Assembly (NCBI GenBank): GCA_040266995.1
Contig: JAWRHV010000022.1
Span: 62,001 to 126,000 of the forward strand
Reading direction: 5' to 3'
Source: UBA4312 sp040266995
Lineage (GTDB): Bacteria > Bacillota_I > Bacilli_A > Erysipelotrichales > Erysipelotrichaceae
Length of the DNA stretch: 64,000 nucleotides
Shown here: piece by piece, positions 43,036 through 51,583 of the stretch
How positions within the stretch are numbered: position 1 is the first letter of the stretch
Layout: each line of letters opens with the position of its first letter
Program-made: the position numbers and the translations under genes
Notes under the pieces: generated by a model
What the model saw: the letters and a program-made list of their open reading frames with translations, nothing else
What the model was told of the DNA's origin: nothing
Databases searched by the model: none

Positions 43036-43782
43036 CTATGAATTCACGAGCTTCAGGAACTTTTTATCGTTCATCTGCTCATTCGTAATATATTCTCCGT
43101 CATGAAACAACGCATAGTTTGTAATCGGAGTCGGAGCATTCTGTGCTTTCTCTCTGCTTTCGATATGGATCGCATGGAATGGTATATCATTTTCTCTGGC
43201 AGTCTGCTCCAGCACTGGAACATACTTCGCATTGAACGGACACTGGCTGGTGTAATACAGTACATAACCTTTTTCTTCTATGCGCGGATGCTTTGCACAT
43301 TCCCTGAAATGAGGCTTGTCTGCATCCGTCACAAATGGCAAGTACCATATCTGAATGCCATTGTCCGCCTCGTCGCATACGGTAAAGCCCTTATATTTCA
43401 GAAACTTAGGATCGGCAAGGAACGGCTTCTTCTTAGCGGCTGCTAATATACACAGTCCTTTCCTCCCCTTTTCTTTACTGTCCTCAATACAGGCATCCAA
43501 TAATTCCGTTGAGTACCCATGCCCCTTAAAGGATCCGGATACCCACAGACAGTCAATATACATGTATCCGTCGGCATTAATCGGAACCCATGCATTCTCA
43601 GCCGGAATATACTCAATAAAGCACTTTCCTCGCTCCACGCTCTTGAGAAAAACAAGTCCTTCATCAAATCTGTCTGCAAGCCAAGCCTTCTTAGAAGAAA
43701 CCTGCACGTCCCTATTATTGGAAATGGCACAGCAGATGTGCTCCTTTTCCAGATTATCCTTAGTAACTCTGATATACTCCAT
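43036..43782 (-). CDS. GNAT acetyltransferase with C-terminal YoaP domain
   Basis: A 248-residue two-domain protein. The N-terminal half is a GNAT fold (YIDCLWVSGSFKGHGYSTEL is the acetyl-CoA loop), and the C-terminal half (YVLYYTSQCPFNAKYVPVLE, FHAIHIESREKAQNAPTPIT) matches the YoaP thioredoxin-like domain, with one Cys in the CPFN motif. Substrate unknown. It lies 4 bases after the GyrI-like gene. Confidence 0.87.
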   Translation of the reverse strand: MEYIRVTKDNLEKEHICCAISNNRDVQVSSKKAWLADRFDEGLVFLKSVERGKCFIEYIPAENAWVPINADGYMYIDCLWVSGSFKGHGYSTELLDACIEDSKEKGRKGLCILAAAKKKPFLADPKFLKYKGFTVCDEADNGIQIWYLPFVTDADKPHFRECAKHPRIEEKGYVLYYTSQCPFNAKYVPVLEQTARENDIPFHAIHIESREKAQNAPTPITNYALFHDGEYITNEQMNDKKFLKLVNS

Positions 43783-43786
43783 ACAA

Positions 43787-44428
43787 TCATCTCTCCTCCT
43801 TCACTTTTATCGGATGACGGATCACAGTCTTCAACTTCTCCGGCGCTGCTTTTCTGGCATCGCTCAAATATATCTCGTGATGGTACCTCTGATCCGTGAT
43901 ATCAAGAACATATCCCTGCTCTTCAATAAATCTGTGCATCGCCACTACCGTGGCAGGCTCATCATCATAAGCCCCGATATGCATACACTGAACACACAGT
44001 CCTTCGTCATAGGTAAAGAACTCAATTTTAGAAAAATCCTGTTTCGTCTTATCCGCAGCTTCTCTGACAGCCCAGTCGAAATCATCTTTCGTCACAAAAT
44101 CCGGCAGACGGATGACCGAAATCCACTGAAAAGAATCCTTATTGGTATAATCGACACCGATTATTCCATTCTGCCACCAGAATCCTTCCAAAGGCGGCAC
44201 CACATAATCAAAATATCCATCAATCTGATGATTACCCTTCTTACTCATCTTGATCATAAAAGCAATACCATACAGAAGACCTATCGCCTGTTTATACTCG
44301 CCTTCTTCATCGTTTGGATCCCCGCTGCCGCGTACCGCAATAAAATTCATTTTCGGCACAGTTACTATTGAAGGTTTCCTCTTCGGCATATAGAATTCTT
44401 TGTATTCTTTTTTGAAATCAAATGCCAT
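43787..44428 (-). CDS. GyrI-like small-molecule-binding protein
   Basis: A 213-residue protein with the SHS2/GyrI fold: IVTVPKMNFIAVRGSGDPND at the start, LEGFWWQNGIIGVDYTNKD and VQCMHIGAYDDEPATVVAMH in the second half. Such proteins bind drugs or small ligands and often accompany YoaP and WYL genes. It lies 5 bases after the WYL regulator. Confidence 0.87.
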   Translation of the reverse strand: MAFDFKKEYKEFYMPKRKPSIVTVPKMNFIAVRGSGDPNDEEGEYKQAIGLLYGIAFMIKMSKKGNHQIDGYFDYVVPPLEGFWWQNGIIGVDYTNKDSFQWISVIRLPDFVTKDDFDWAVREAADKTKQDFSKIEFFTYDEGLCVQCMHIGAYDDEPATVVAMHRFIEEQGYVLDITDQRYHHEIYLSDARKAAPEKLKTVIRHPIKVKEER

Positions 44429-44433
44429 AAGTG

Positions 44434-45345
44434 TTAATCCCCCTCATAAAGCTGTAATGTTTCCTCTGCATTCCTGCGGATAATATTCCGTGCTTCTGCC
44501 GGCTCCAGCACTTCCGCCTTCGCTCCGAAGGTCATAAGCCATGTCACAAGGTTTTCCATATCCGTGTAGTCCGCTGTAAAGAGCAGTCTTCCATCATCCG
44601 CTTCTGTAAAGCAATGTGGTCCGAATTCTTCAACCAATCGCCATTTCATATCCGGTGAAAATAACGCCTTAACCTTGATTTCACCCGGAAATATCTTTTC
44701 ATTTGAAAGATCCGGCATAGGTGCATCTCGACAAACAAATTCTTTATCCGTTTCTGTAACGTGAACCATGCGATTCAGCTTAAACAATCTGTAAGCCTTA
44801 CGATCTGTACACCAGCCCCAAAGATACCAGCTTGACCATCGAAATACCAGATAATAAGGTTCAACCGTCCGCTCACTCTCACCAGATGGAGCATAATACC
44901 GAAACCGGACCAAATGCCTGTCTCCGATCGCATCCTGTATCGTTTCTATTTTCGGAGCCAGCGAATCCCGATACCACGATGACAGATCGATCAAAATGAA
45001 ATCCCGTCCGCTAATGAACTCAGAAGATCCCGCCTGAATTTTTTCCATCAGCTGATTGTAATAACTGCTCCCGCTCACGCTGTCCAGGCTACGCAGCCCT
45101 GCAAGAATCATCTGCATATCCCTTGATGTCAGGATTGTTCTGTCCATCCGGTATCCGTCTATAATACCGATTCCGCCGCCAGTGCCCTGTACTGTACGAA
45201 TAGGAATACCAGCCCTGCAAAGGTCCTCAATGTCACGGTTAATTGTCCTGCGAGACACCTCGAACCTTTCTGCTAGTTCAGGAGCTGTTGTCTTATTTTC
45301 CTGCAATAAGATTGACAATATTCCTATCAGCCTGTCTATCTTCAT
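44434..45345 (-). CDS. YafY-type HTH and WYL-domain transcriptional regulator
   Basis: A 303-residue regulator. N-terminal winged helix (LIGILSILLQENKTTAPELA, FEVSRRTINRDIEDLCRAG), WYL domain around 150-210 (VEPYYLVFRWSSWYLWGWC) and a C-terminal WCX-like extension. It heads the operon with GyrI-like, GNAT-YoaP and TfoX genes and probably controls it through the ATGTCAT repeats upstream. Confidence 0.9.
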   Translation of the reverse strand: MKIDRLIGILSILLQENKTTAPELAERFEVSRRTINRDIEDLCRAGIPIRTVQGTGGGIGIIDGYRMDRTILTSRDMQMILAGLRSLDSVSGSSYYNQLMEKIQAGSSEFISGRDFILIDLSSWYRDSLAPKIETIQDAIGDRHLVRFRYYAPSGESERTVEPYYLVFRWSSWYLWGWCTDRKAYRLFKLNRMVHVTETDKEFVCRDAPMPDLSNEKIFPGEIKVKALFSPDMKWRLVEEFGPHCFTEADDGRLLFTADYTDMENLVTWLMTFGAKAEVLEPAEARNIIRRNAEETLQLYEGD

Positions 45346-45383
45346 GTTCTCTTACGCTCCATGTATATACTAACACATATAAC

Positions 45384-45401
45384 ATGTCATCTATATGTCA
45401 T
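45384..45401. promoter_or_regulatory. ATGTCAT direct repeats upstream of the WYL operon
   Basis: ATGTCAT occurs at 45384-45390 and 45395-45401, spaced 11 bases, about 40 bases upstream of the WYL gene start. Related TGTCA-type repeats are common sites for YafY-like regulators. Confidence 0.45.
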
Positions 45402-45483
45402 GTTTATTATATCAGAGCAATTTATTTTCAGTAAAAAGGAAAGCCTGTGGAAAGTCCGTATCACGGTTGACCCACAAGCCTTT

Positions 45484-45620
45484 TCACATATTCATAAAAC
45501 TCCTGTAATAATCCTCAGCATCAACGCTAATCTCAACATAGTCCTTCGGCTTCGCATTTTTCTTGCTCAAGAGGCACACCGTCTCGACGTGCCTTGGGAC
45601 TTCACTATGAATGTCAACAG
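45484..45620 (-). pseudogene. RumA-like C-terminal fragment
   Basis: The frame encodes VDIHSEVPRHVETVCLLSKK, then PKDYVEISVDAEDYYRSFMN, before a stop. It is the tail signature of 23S rRNA uracil methyltransferase-type proteins, with no upstream catalytic domain; the upstream DNA belongs to the flavin oxidoreductase gene. Confidence 0.5.
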
Positions 45621-45671
45621 TTTTGCAAATTCCGGGTTTGGAATTGTCCACGAAATTTTGCTCTGAGGAAA

Positions 45672-46682
45672 TCAGTCCACGGGCGCAAAAATACATTCAT
45701 GCCCCGGTGTCCGATAACACATATTACAGGATACACATTGCGCAGGTATTTTATCTCCCGATTTCCACTGGTTCGGCAGATCAGGTTCCCTAATAAGTGG
45801 CCTTGATAAAGACAGAAAATCTATCCTGCCCTCATTCAGAACCTTTTCCATAGATTCAACACTCCTATGTCCGCCGACAAGAATGACAGGGACATCCGTA
45901 ACTTCGGCAAGTGAAAGCGCAAATTCCTTGAAATATGTCTCATTCACTCCCGGTTTTATACCTGCAACTGATGTTCCGTTGCCGCTGACCTCTATTGAGT
46001 CTATTCCCTCATCAGCGTACAATTTACAGATTGAAAGGCTTTCATCCGGCATCAGGCCTTCACGCATAAAATCGCTGCTGTTGATCTTCATCGTGATATG
46101 AAGTGATGGCGCTTTTGTACGGATACCTTTCATGATATCCACTATAATCCTGCCGCGATTTCCCGGGCAGCCGCCATACACATCCGTCCGATGATTGAAT
46201 GCCGGAGAAATAAACCGGCTCAAAAAGAAACCATGTGCTGCGTGAATCTGTACGCCGTCATATCCTGCGTTTTCTGCCCGGACAGCAGCATCCACAAAAA
46301 AGTCAATAACTTTGTGGATATCATCCACACGCATTTCATCCGGCTCTACTCCGCCTGCATATTCACCGAGCGCAATCTGCGCGATTACCGGACAACTTTT
46401 TGCATGACACAGTTCCGTCAGCTTTTTATGCTCCGAAATCAGGCTGTCATTGGATAGCCTTGCCATTCTGCCAAAATAATGGTCATCATCCGCCACAGAT
46501 GTGAAGCCTGTAATAATCGCCCCGACACCGCCTTTGGCAAGTTCTTCATAAATCTGATACAGTTTCTCCGGCATATGACCGTTAACATCCGCCAGCCCTT
46601 CCCAGGTGGCAGACCGGATTAACCTGTTTTTCAAGTCCAGATTTCCGAACTTTACCGGCTCGAATATTTTCTTTTCCGGCAT
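45672..46682 (-). CDS. NADH:flavin oxidoreductase (old yellow enzyme family)
   Basis: A 336-residue FMN-binding barrel: FEPVKFGNLDLKNRLIRSAT at the start, GYDGVQIHAAHGFFLSRFIS with the substrate-anion histidines, and DFLSLSRPLIREPDL near the phosphate site. A C-terminal CVSCNMCYRTPGHEC cluster suggests an extra metal or Fe-S site, but the large C-terminal FAD/NADPH domain of 2,4-dienoyl-CoA reductase is absent. It is the last gene of the redox operon, 54 bases after the nitroreductase gene. Confidence 0.87.
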   Translation of the reverse strand: MPEKKIFEPVKFGNLDLKNRLIRSATWEGLADVNGHMPEKLYQIYEELAKGGVGAIITGFTSVADDDHYFGRMARLSNDSLISEHKKLTELCHAKSCPVIAQIALGEYAGGVEPDEMRVDDIHKVIDFFVDAAVRAENAGYDGVQIHAAHGFFLSRFISPAFNHRTDVYGGCPGNRGRIIVDIMKGIRTKAPSLHITMKINSSDFMREGLMPDESLSICKLYADEGIDSIEVSGNGTSVAGIKPGVNETYFKEFALSLAEVTDVPVILVGGHRSVESMEKVLNEGRIDFLSLSRPLIREPDLPNQWKSGDKIPAQCVSCNMCYRTPGHECIFAPVD

Positions 46683-46736
46683 ATAGGCCCCTTCCCGAAA
46701 GCCCTGCCGCCGGATAGCAGTAGGGCTGACTCTGTT

Positions 46737-47411
46737 TTACTCTTTAATAGTCAAAATCTCTTCCAGAGGGAGACGGGTAAACGCAAGAGCATTCAGATTG
46801 TCATCCGAAGCATAGCCCAGCGCAATTCCCATGATGATTTCTTCGTCCTCCGGAACTGACAAGAGCGGACGAAGCTCCGCGGGGAACTTGACAATCTCAT
46901 AAGCCGGGAACGAATCCACTCCATGATCTTTTGCCGCCAGCATAAGCGCCATTCCAAAGCCGCCAAGATTGTAGATCGGCCATCCCGTATGCCCCTTGCC
47001 GAGTGTCAGATACACCAGTGCAGGCGCATTGAAAAGTTTTTCATTCATTTCAAGGAAATGCTTAATCTCAGGATCGCCAGTATAATCCCCTACAAAGCCC
47101 ATGAAATCCTCCATGCTCTTCTGGCTGCGTTTGGAAAAATTCGTGCGATGGCCGGTCGGCATATCCGGCGAGCCTTTGATCTTATCAGCATATTTTCCAG
47201 CCCAAATTTCCTTAATCTTCTTCAATGTCTCCCCTGTGGCTATATAGACATTCCAGGGCTGGCTATTCTCCCACGAAGGAGTGCGCTCAGCGGTACGGAC
47301 AATTTCTTTCAGAACCTCAACCGGGATTTCGTCTTCCTTAAAATTTCTTACCGAATGCCTTTTTTGTTTACAACTTCTCTGAACTCCATAATGATTCTCC
47401 TGTTTGTTCAT
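46737..47411 (-). CDS. Nitroreductase family protein, start possibly frameshifted
   Basis: An FMN-dependent nitroreductase with RHSVRNFKEDEIPVEVLKEI, ERTPSWENSQPWNVYIATG and LGGFGMALMLAAKDHGVDS. The expected start MEFREVVNKK lies at ATG 47389 behind GGAGAATCATT, but in another frame that ends at TAA after a run of six A (47360-47365). The only in-frame start is ATG 47411, with a poor site. Either the gene uses that weak start or the A-run carries a one-base deletion or slippage site. The rest of the domain is intact. Confidence 0.8.
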   Translation of the reverse strand: MNKQENHYGVQRSCKQKRHSVRNFKEDEIPVEVLKEIVRTAERTPSWENSQPWNVYIATGETLKKIKEIWAGKYADKIKGSPDMPTGHRTNFSKRSQKSMEDFMGFVGDYTGDPEIKHFLEMNEKLFNAPALVYLTLGKGHTGWPIYNLGGFGMALMLAAKDHGVDSFPAYEIVKFPAELRPLLSVPEDEEIIMGIALGYASDDNLNALAFTRLPLEEILTIKE

Positions 47412-47442
47412 GATTTATTGACCCTGTTCTCACAGTAATCTT

Positions 47443-48333
47443 CTACAGCGTCCCAACTCTCGATGTCCTGTTGATTGCATTTTCATCCACATGACAGATA
47501 CTCTTTGTAAGAATGTCAAGCATACGCTGCTTATCCTCCCGAAGAATCCCGTCTATCCTGACAGAATCTAAAGGATGCAGCGCCCAAAAATAACAATCAG
47601 GCAGTTCAAGTCCTGCAAGAAATTCCCGTTCTTCTTCAAGATTTTCTTTCTCAGAGGAGGGGATGAAAGCTCCTGTCCTGATATCTTCATCCAACTTAGT
47701 ACCGACAAAGGCTGACATGGTGTTGATCAGGATCTTGTGAGGCTTGATCTCATTCTCCAATGTTGCGGATGCCCTGGCGCATTCCAGCCCCCTGCCTTTT
47801 CCCGCAGTGCCAAGCATCAAAAGGTCGCAGTGCCTGATATGGGCAGCATTTAACCGCAAACATTGCTCTTTCGTTTCCTCTGCGGAATAACCCTTATTCA
47901 GGTTCTCCAGCACATCATTCAATCCGCATTCCACACCGATATACAGGTCATCCACACTGGCTTCCTTCAATGCCTTCAGATCCTCGTCAGATTTGGATGC
48001 AATGTTGTCCGTTCGGGCATACATGGTGATTGTCTTCACATTCGGCAGATACTTTTTGATTAGAGTGATTCGTTCCAGCAGATTCTTAGCTGACAGGGCA
48101 AACGGATCTGCTCCGACCAGATATACCCGCTGAATACGCTCACAATATCTTCCATAGCTATTCTTTACTTCCTGCAGATATTCCTCTACCTCAGAAAGAG
48201 GAAGCATCCTGAAGGGGATATCTTGGTACATATTGCAGAAACTGCAGCTGTTATGTGTACAGCCCTCCTTGATTGGGAGTAAAAATGTATTTGCCTCTAC
48301 GGGAGGTCTGTATATTGTTCCGTTATAATCCAT
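47443..48333 (-). CDS. Radical SAM protein, third of three paralogues
   Basis: A 296-residue radical SAM enzyme starting with YNGTIYRPPVEANTFLLPI; the cluster motif is GCTHNSCSFC (CX4CX2C, not the usual CX3CX2C). DDLYIGVECGLNDVLENLNK is the later shared segment. The C-terminal part (LPDCYFWALHPLDSVRIDG) lacks an obvious second Fe-S cluster. It follows the second paralogue by 13 bases. Reaction unknown. Confidence 0.85.
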   Translation of the reverse strand: MDYNGTIYRPPVEANTFLLPIKEGCTHNSCSFCNMYQDIPFRMLPLSEVEEYLQEVKNSYGRYCERIQRVYLVGADPFALSAKNLLERITLIKKYLPNVKTITMYARTDNIASKSDEDLKALKEASVDDLYIGVECGLNDVLENLNKGYSAEETKEQCLRLNAAHIRHCDLLMLGTAGKGRGLECARASATLENEIKPHKILINTMSAFVGTKLDEDIRTGAFIPSSEKENLEEEREFLAGLELPDCYFWALHPLDSVRIDGILREDKQRMLDILTKSICHVDENAINRTSRVGTL

Positions 48334-48346
48334 GATAACCGCCTCC

Positions 48347-49228
48347 TTAAAATGCCCTTGTGATATACTCTCGATACTGCCTTAATTTCTTTTCATCGCT
48401 TTCATCCATGAATTTGCGAATATAGGCAAGAAGTTCTTCCTTCTGCTCCGGTATCCGGCACTCCACATGAAACAGATTGGATGCATGCTCATTCATAAAG
48501 ATCGTGTCATTGTTGAGACAGCGGACGAACTCATAGATTTCCTCTAGCTTTTCCATTTCCGTGGATTCCGTATACATCCCCTTTTCGATGGCTCTGTATA
48601 AAGGTGTTCCCGGCACGACCGTCAGCATAGATGTATTGACCATAGTAGGATGGAGACCATCATAAAGCTTCGCTGTCAGCTGTGCATTTTGCAGTCCGTA
48701 ATCATGACCACCTGCTCCATTCAGAAAGTTTACAATGAAAGGAAGTCCAGCCGCATCGATCTTCTCCAGCTGCTCTCTGGCCTGCGCTGCGGTATATCCC
48801 TTGTTGATCTTCTTTAAGACCACATCATCTCCGGACTCAACGCCAATATACGGATTAGCAAACCCAATCTCTGCCATGTTACGCAGCTGTTCTTCAGTTT
48901 TGTCATAGAAGTTATCAATGCGGGCATAACCGCCGATAGTCTCTACTGACGGCACATACTTATGGAGAAGCTCCGCTGTCTTCATCAGCACATCATAGTC
49001 TGCCGCATAACCGTCAGCACCCTGCAGGAAGATCCGTTTCGGTGCGCCAAAGTATTTTGGAATTTCCCTGATGTCTTCCTCGATTTCCTCTATCGTGGAT
49101 TTTCTGAATTTCTGATCTTTAAAATAGGTACAGAACAGACAGTGGTTATGCGAGCACCCTTCCGTCGTCTGCAAATATCCATCCGCCGTCTCATAGGGCG
49201 GACGGTTGATCCCTCCTGAAAAACGCAT
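48347..49228 (-). CDS. Radical SAM protein, second of three paralogues
   Basis: A 293-residue enzyme with FSGGINRPPYETADGYLQTT, cluster motif GCSHNHCLFC (CX4CX2C), and ANPYIGVESGDDVVLKKINK. LTVVPGTPLYRAIEKGMYTE is close to the first paralogue. It follows that gene by 12 bases. Confidence 0.85.
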   Translation of the reverse strand: MRFSGGINRPPYETADGYLQTTEGCSHNHCLFCTYFKDQKFRKSTIEEIEEDIREIPKYFGAPKRIFLQGADGYAADYDVLMKTAELLHKYVPSVETIGGYARIDNFYDKTEEQLRNMAEIGFANPYIGVESGDDVVLKKINKGYTAAQAREQLEKIDAAGLPFIVNFLNGAGGHDYGLQNAQLTAKLYDGLHPTMVNTSMLTVVPGTPLYRAIEKGMYTESTEMEKLEEIYEFVRCLNNDTIFMNEHASNLFHVECRIPEQKEELLAYIRKFMDESDEKKLRQYREYITRAF

Positions 49229-49240
49229 ATCATTTCTCCT

Positions 49241-50122
49241 TTATAATGTCTTCTTATTACTTCTTGCCCAGGCCATTGCATCCATATCACCGTGTTTGAT
49301 TTCCCTCTCAAGAGCTGCGATGATCTGATCCTTGCGTTTCAGGAAATTCGGGCCAGTCAGATTCCTGCCTGAAACAGTATGGTGTGTGACAAAGGTACAG
49401 TCGCAGGTCAGGTTCTCCACAAATACTTTCAATTCCTCCAGCATCTCTCTTTCCGAAAGGGGATCAAACTCTCCCCTCTGCGTTTCCTCAAGGAGAGGCG
49501 TTCCCTGGAAGAGAGTGAGTCCCGCCGTACCGACAAGCATCGGCTTACACTGGCTAAAGATCTTCGCAGAATTTATTGCATGCTTTTTGCTATGTGTTTT
49601 ACCTGCTACGCCGTTAAGGAAAGTCATCCAATAATCAATACCGGCTTCTTCCAGCTTATGACACTGCTCCAAAATATCAGCTGCGTGATAACCCTTGTGG
49701 ATACGGTCAAGAGTCCAGTCATCGCCGCTCTCCACGCCGAGAGAGATTTCACGCATACCCAGATCTTTCAACTTCTTCAGCTCATCCACCGTCTTATTCT
49801 TTAGATCGGACACTCTTCCCGCAAGATAGATATACTCCATCTTAGGCAGATACTTATGAATCACTTCAAAGATCGGTGCCAGCTTGTCATAGGTCAGGAC
49901 AAGGGGATTTGCGGAAAGGATCTGGATTGTTGTTGCGTTTGGATCACATTCGGCAAGTTCCTTAAGATCCTCTTCAATCCATTCCATTGGTGACATCTTA
50001 AAAGGCACATCCTTATACATCGTACAAAACTTACACTTATTATGTGTGCAGCCCTGCGTGATCTCTAAAAGCGGCCAGGTCGGCCAGTATGGGTTTCTGT
50101 AAACTGTTCCTGTAAAATGCAT
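49241..50122 (-). CDS. Radical SAM protein, first of three paralogues
   Basis: A 293-residue enzyme with FTGTVYRNPYWPTWPLLEIT, cluster motif GCTHNKCKFC (CX4CX2C), REISLGVESGDDWTLDRIHK and LTLFQGTPLLEETQRGEFDP. The family resembles HemN/YgiQ-like Fe-S oxidoreductases in fold, but no specific reaction is known to me. It follows the iron-sulfur flavoprotein gene by 12 bases. Confidence 0.85.
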   Translation of the reverse strand: MHFTGTVYRNPYWPTWPLLEITQGCTHNKCKFCTMYKDVPFKMSPMEWIEEDLKELAECDPNATTIQILSANPLVLTYDKLAPIFEVIHKYLPKMEYIYLAGRVSDLKNKTVDELKKLKDLGMREISLGVESGDDWTLDRIHKGYHAADILEQCHKLEEAGIDYWMTFLNGVAGKTHSKKHAINSAKIFSQCKPMLVGTAGLTLFQGTPLLEETQRGEFDPLSEREMLEELKVFVENLTCDCTFVTHHTVSGRNLTGPNFLKRKDQIIAALEREIKHGDMDAMAWARSNKKTL

Positions 50123-50134
50123 AATCTCTTCCTC

Positions 50135-50785
50135 CTACCAGGCTTCTTTTACCATCTGCGCGCCAAGCTTAAATGCTTTCTTCAGATCCTCAGGGAATGC
50201 CTTGTCATGATGTTCCTGTTTAGCCTGAGGATCGAATATCGTCCAATTGAAGCGGCTGTAATCTTTTACCTGCAGTGTGTTCCCTGCGATGAGCGTCTTT
50301 GTGTTTCCGACAGCTTCATTGAAACCGCCCTGATATTTTTTCATCATCTTCCGATAGCCCAGTGGTGTATAAAACTCCTTTGGAGAATTACTTGTCATGA
50401 TAAACAGGACCGGTATCTTTCGGAAGTCATAACGGTGAGGATCCTTCTGATAAGTCAAAGACTGGAACAAAAGCCTTTCATAAAGCGCATGAAATTCCGA
50501 TGTTACGTCTCCAAGATAATTCGGAGAACCGATGATCAGTCCATCTGCTTCCCGGATTGCCTGAAGAACCGGAGCGAGACCGTCCGGAAAAATACATTTC
50601 CCTTCGTTTGGTTTTCGCTTGCAGGCAAAGCATGACATACATCCTCCGTGCTTTTCCAATTTATAAAGGTCAAAATGCGTTATTGCAGCTCCTTCTGACT
50701 CTGCCCCTTCAGCCGCTTCATTTACCATTGACCAGGTATTCCAGCCAATCCGCGGACTTGCATTGATCGCAACAATTTTCTTCAT
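50135..50785 (-). CDS. Flavodoxin-fold NADPH-dependent FMN reductase / iron-sulfur flavoprotein
   Basis: A 216-residue flavoprotein with KIVAINASPRIGWNTWSMVN (FMN phosphate loop), GCMSCFACKRKPNEGKC (compact cysteine motif that may hold an Fe-S cluster) and DGLIIGSPNYLGDVTSE. ATG 50785 fits the family start; the frame extends upstream without a signal. It heads the redox operon and may deliver electrons to the radical SAM enzymes. Confidence 0.85.
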   Translation of the reverse strand: MKKIVAINASPRIGWNTWSMVNEAAEGAESEGAAITHFDLYKLEKHGGCMSCFACKRKPNEGKCIFPDGLAPVLQAIREADGLIIGSPNYLGDVTSEFHALYERLLFQSLTYQKDPHRYDFRKIPVLFIMTSNSPKEFYTPLGYRKMMKKYQGGFNEAVGNTKTLIAGNTLQVKDYSRFNWTIFDPQAKQEHHDKAFPEDLKKAFKLGAQMVKEAW

Positions 50786-50890
50786 ATATCCAACCGCCTT
50801 TCCAGACATATTATTCTTCTTTATACGCAGTATCTTACAATCTGCGCTTGCAAAAGTATACATACAGAATTATAATTATGGAATATATTT

Positions 50891-50912
50891 TTACAGAAAT
50901 TCATTTTTGTAA
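50891..50912. promoter_or_regulatory. Inverted repeat between the redox operon and tetR
   Basis: TTACA-N12-TGTAA lies in the divergent intergenic region, close to the start of the tetR gene. It is a candidate TetR operator. Confidence 0.4.
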
Positions 50913-50929
50913 GAAACGAGGTATTGAAG

Positions 50930-51475
50930 ATGGCAGAGAGAACCAAAATCTGGATCGCAGATTCCCTACAGAGATTGCTTTCCAGAAAATCCATAGATAA
51001 AGTAAGAGTGACCGAAATCTGTAAGGAAGCAGAGATTGAACGCCCGACCTTTTATTATCATTTCAAAGATAAATATGACCTCATGGCATGGATGATATGC
51101 CAGTCTGCCTATGATACGGACATCCTTGACCTTGATTCCGCCGCAAGAGCGCTGGATCAAATGAAGAAAGATATCATCTTTTACAGAAGAGCTTATGAGG
51201 ATAATTCACAGGCTCCGATGTGGTAGTATATGTTGGAATACTTTGTAAACCGATACACCCAGCTTGCCATCGGTATCACCGGAGGGGACATTCTCAGTCC
51301 CAGTATAAAATACAGCATTCGGCTTTATTGCTACGGTACACTTGGAATGACCCGGGAATGGGTCTTAAATGACAATATCACCCCTGCCAGAACTGCCGCT
51401 GCAATGATGTATGACGCCATGCCGGAAAGCTTAAAAGATATCTTCTTTAACGGTCAAAAACCTGAAAGCCTCTAA
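50930..51475 (+). pseudogene. TetR-family regulator interrupted by an in-frame amber codon
   Basis: Start ATG 50930 has GAGGT upstream. The protein reads as a DhaS-like TetR regulator: IADSLQRLLSRKSIDKVRVT, EICKEAEIERPTFYYHFKDK, then a TAG at 51224-51226 after QAPMW, and the same frame continues YMLEYFVNRYTQLAIGITGG to a normal C-terminus at 51475. A single base change (for example AAG to TAG) explains it. The DNA-binding domain alone could still be made as a fragment of about 98 aa. Confidence 0.82.
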
Positions 51476-51500
51476 AAAGAAGCTTCAGGTCTTTGCGTTT
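51461..51500 (+). terminator. Terminator of the tetR gene
   Basis: CCTGAAAGC (51461-51469) pairs with GCTTCAGG (51482-51489), followed by TCTTTGCGTTTTTT. It overlaps the last codons of tetR. Confidence 0.65.
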
Positions 51501-51518
51501 TTTCATGCTTGTATTCTG

Positions 51519-51582
51519 TTATGTGTCCACATCTATCTCAAGCCCCGATTTGAACTCTATCGTCAGTTTCTCATCGTAGACT
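51519..51582 (-). pseudogene. C-terminal fragment of a serine recombinase-like protein
   Basis: The minus strand encodes VYDEKLTIEFKSGLEIDVDT followed by TAA, matching the end of site-specific recombinases of clostridial elements as I remember them. It is cut exactly where the ISNCY left end starts at 51584. Confidence 0.45.
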
Positions 51583-51583
51583 G

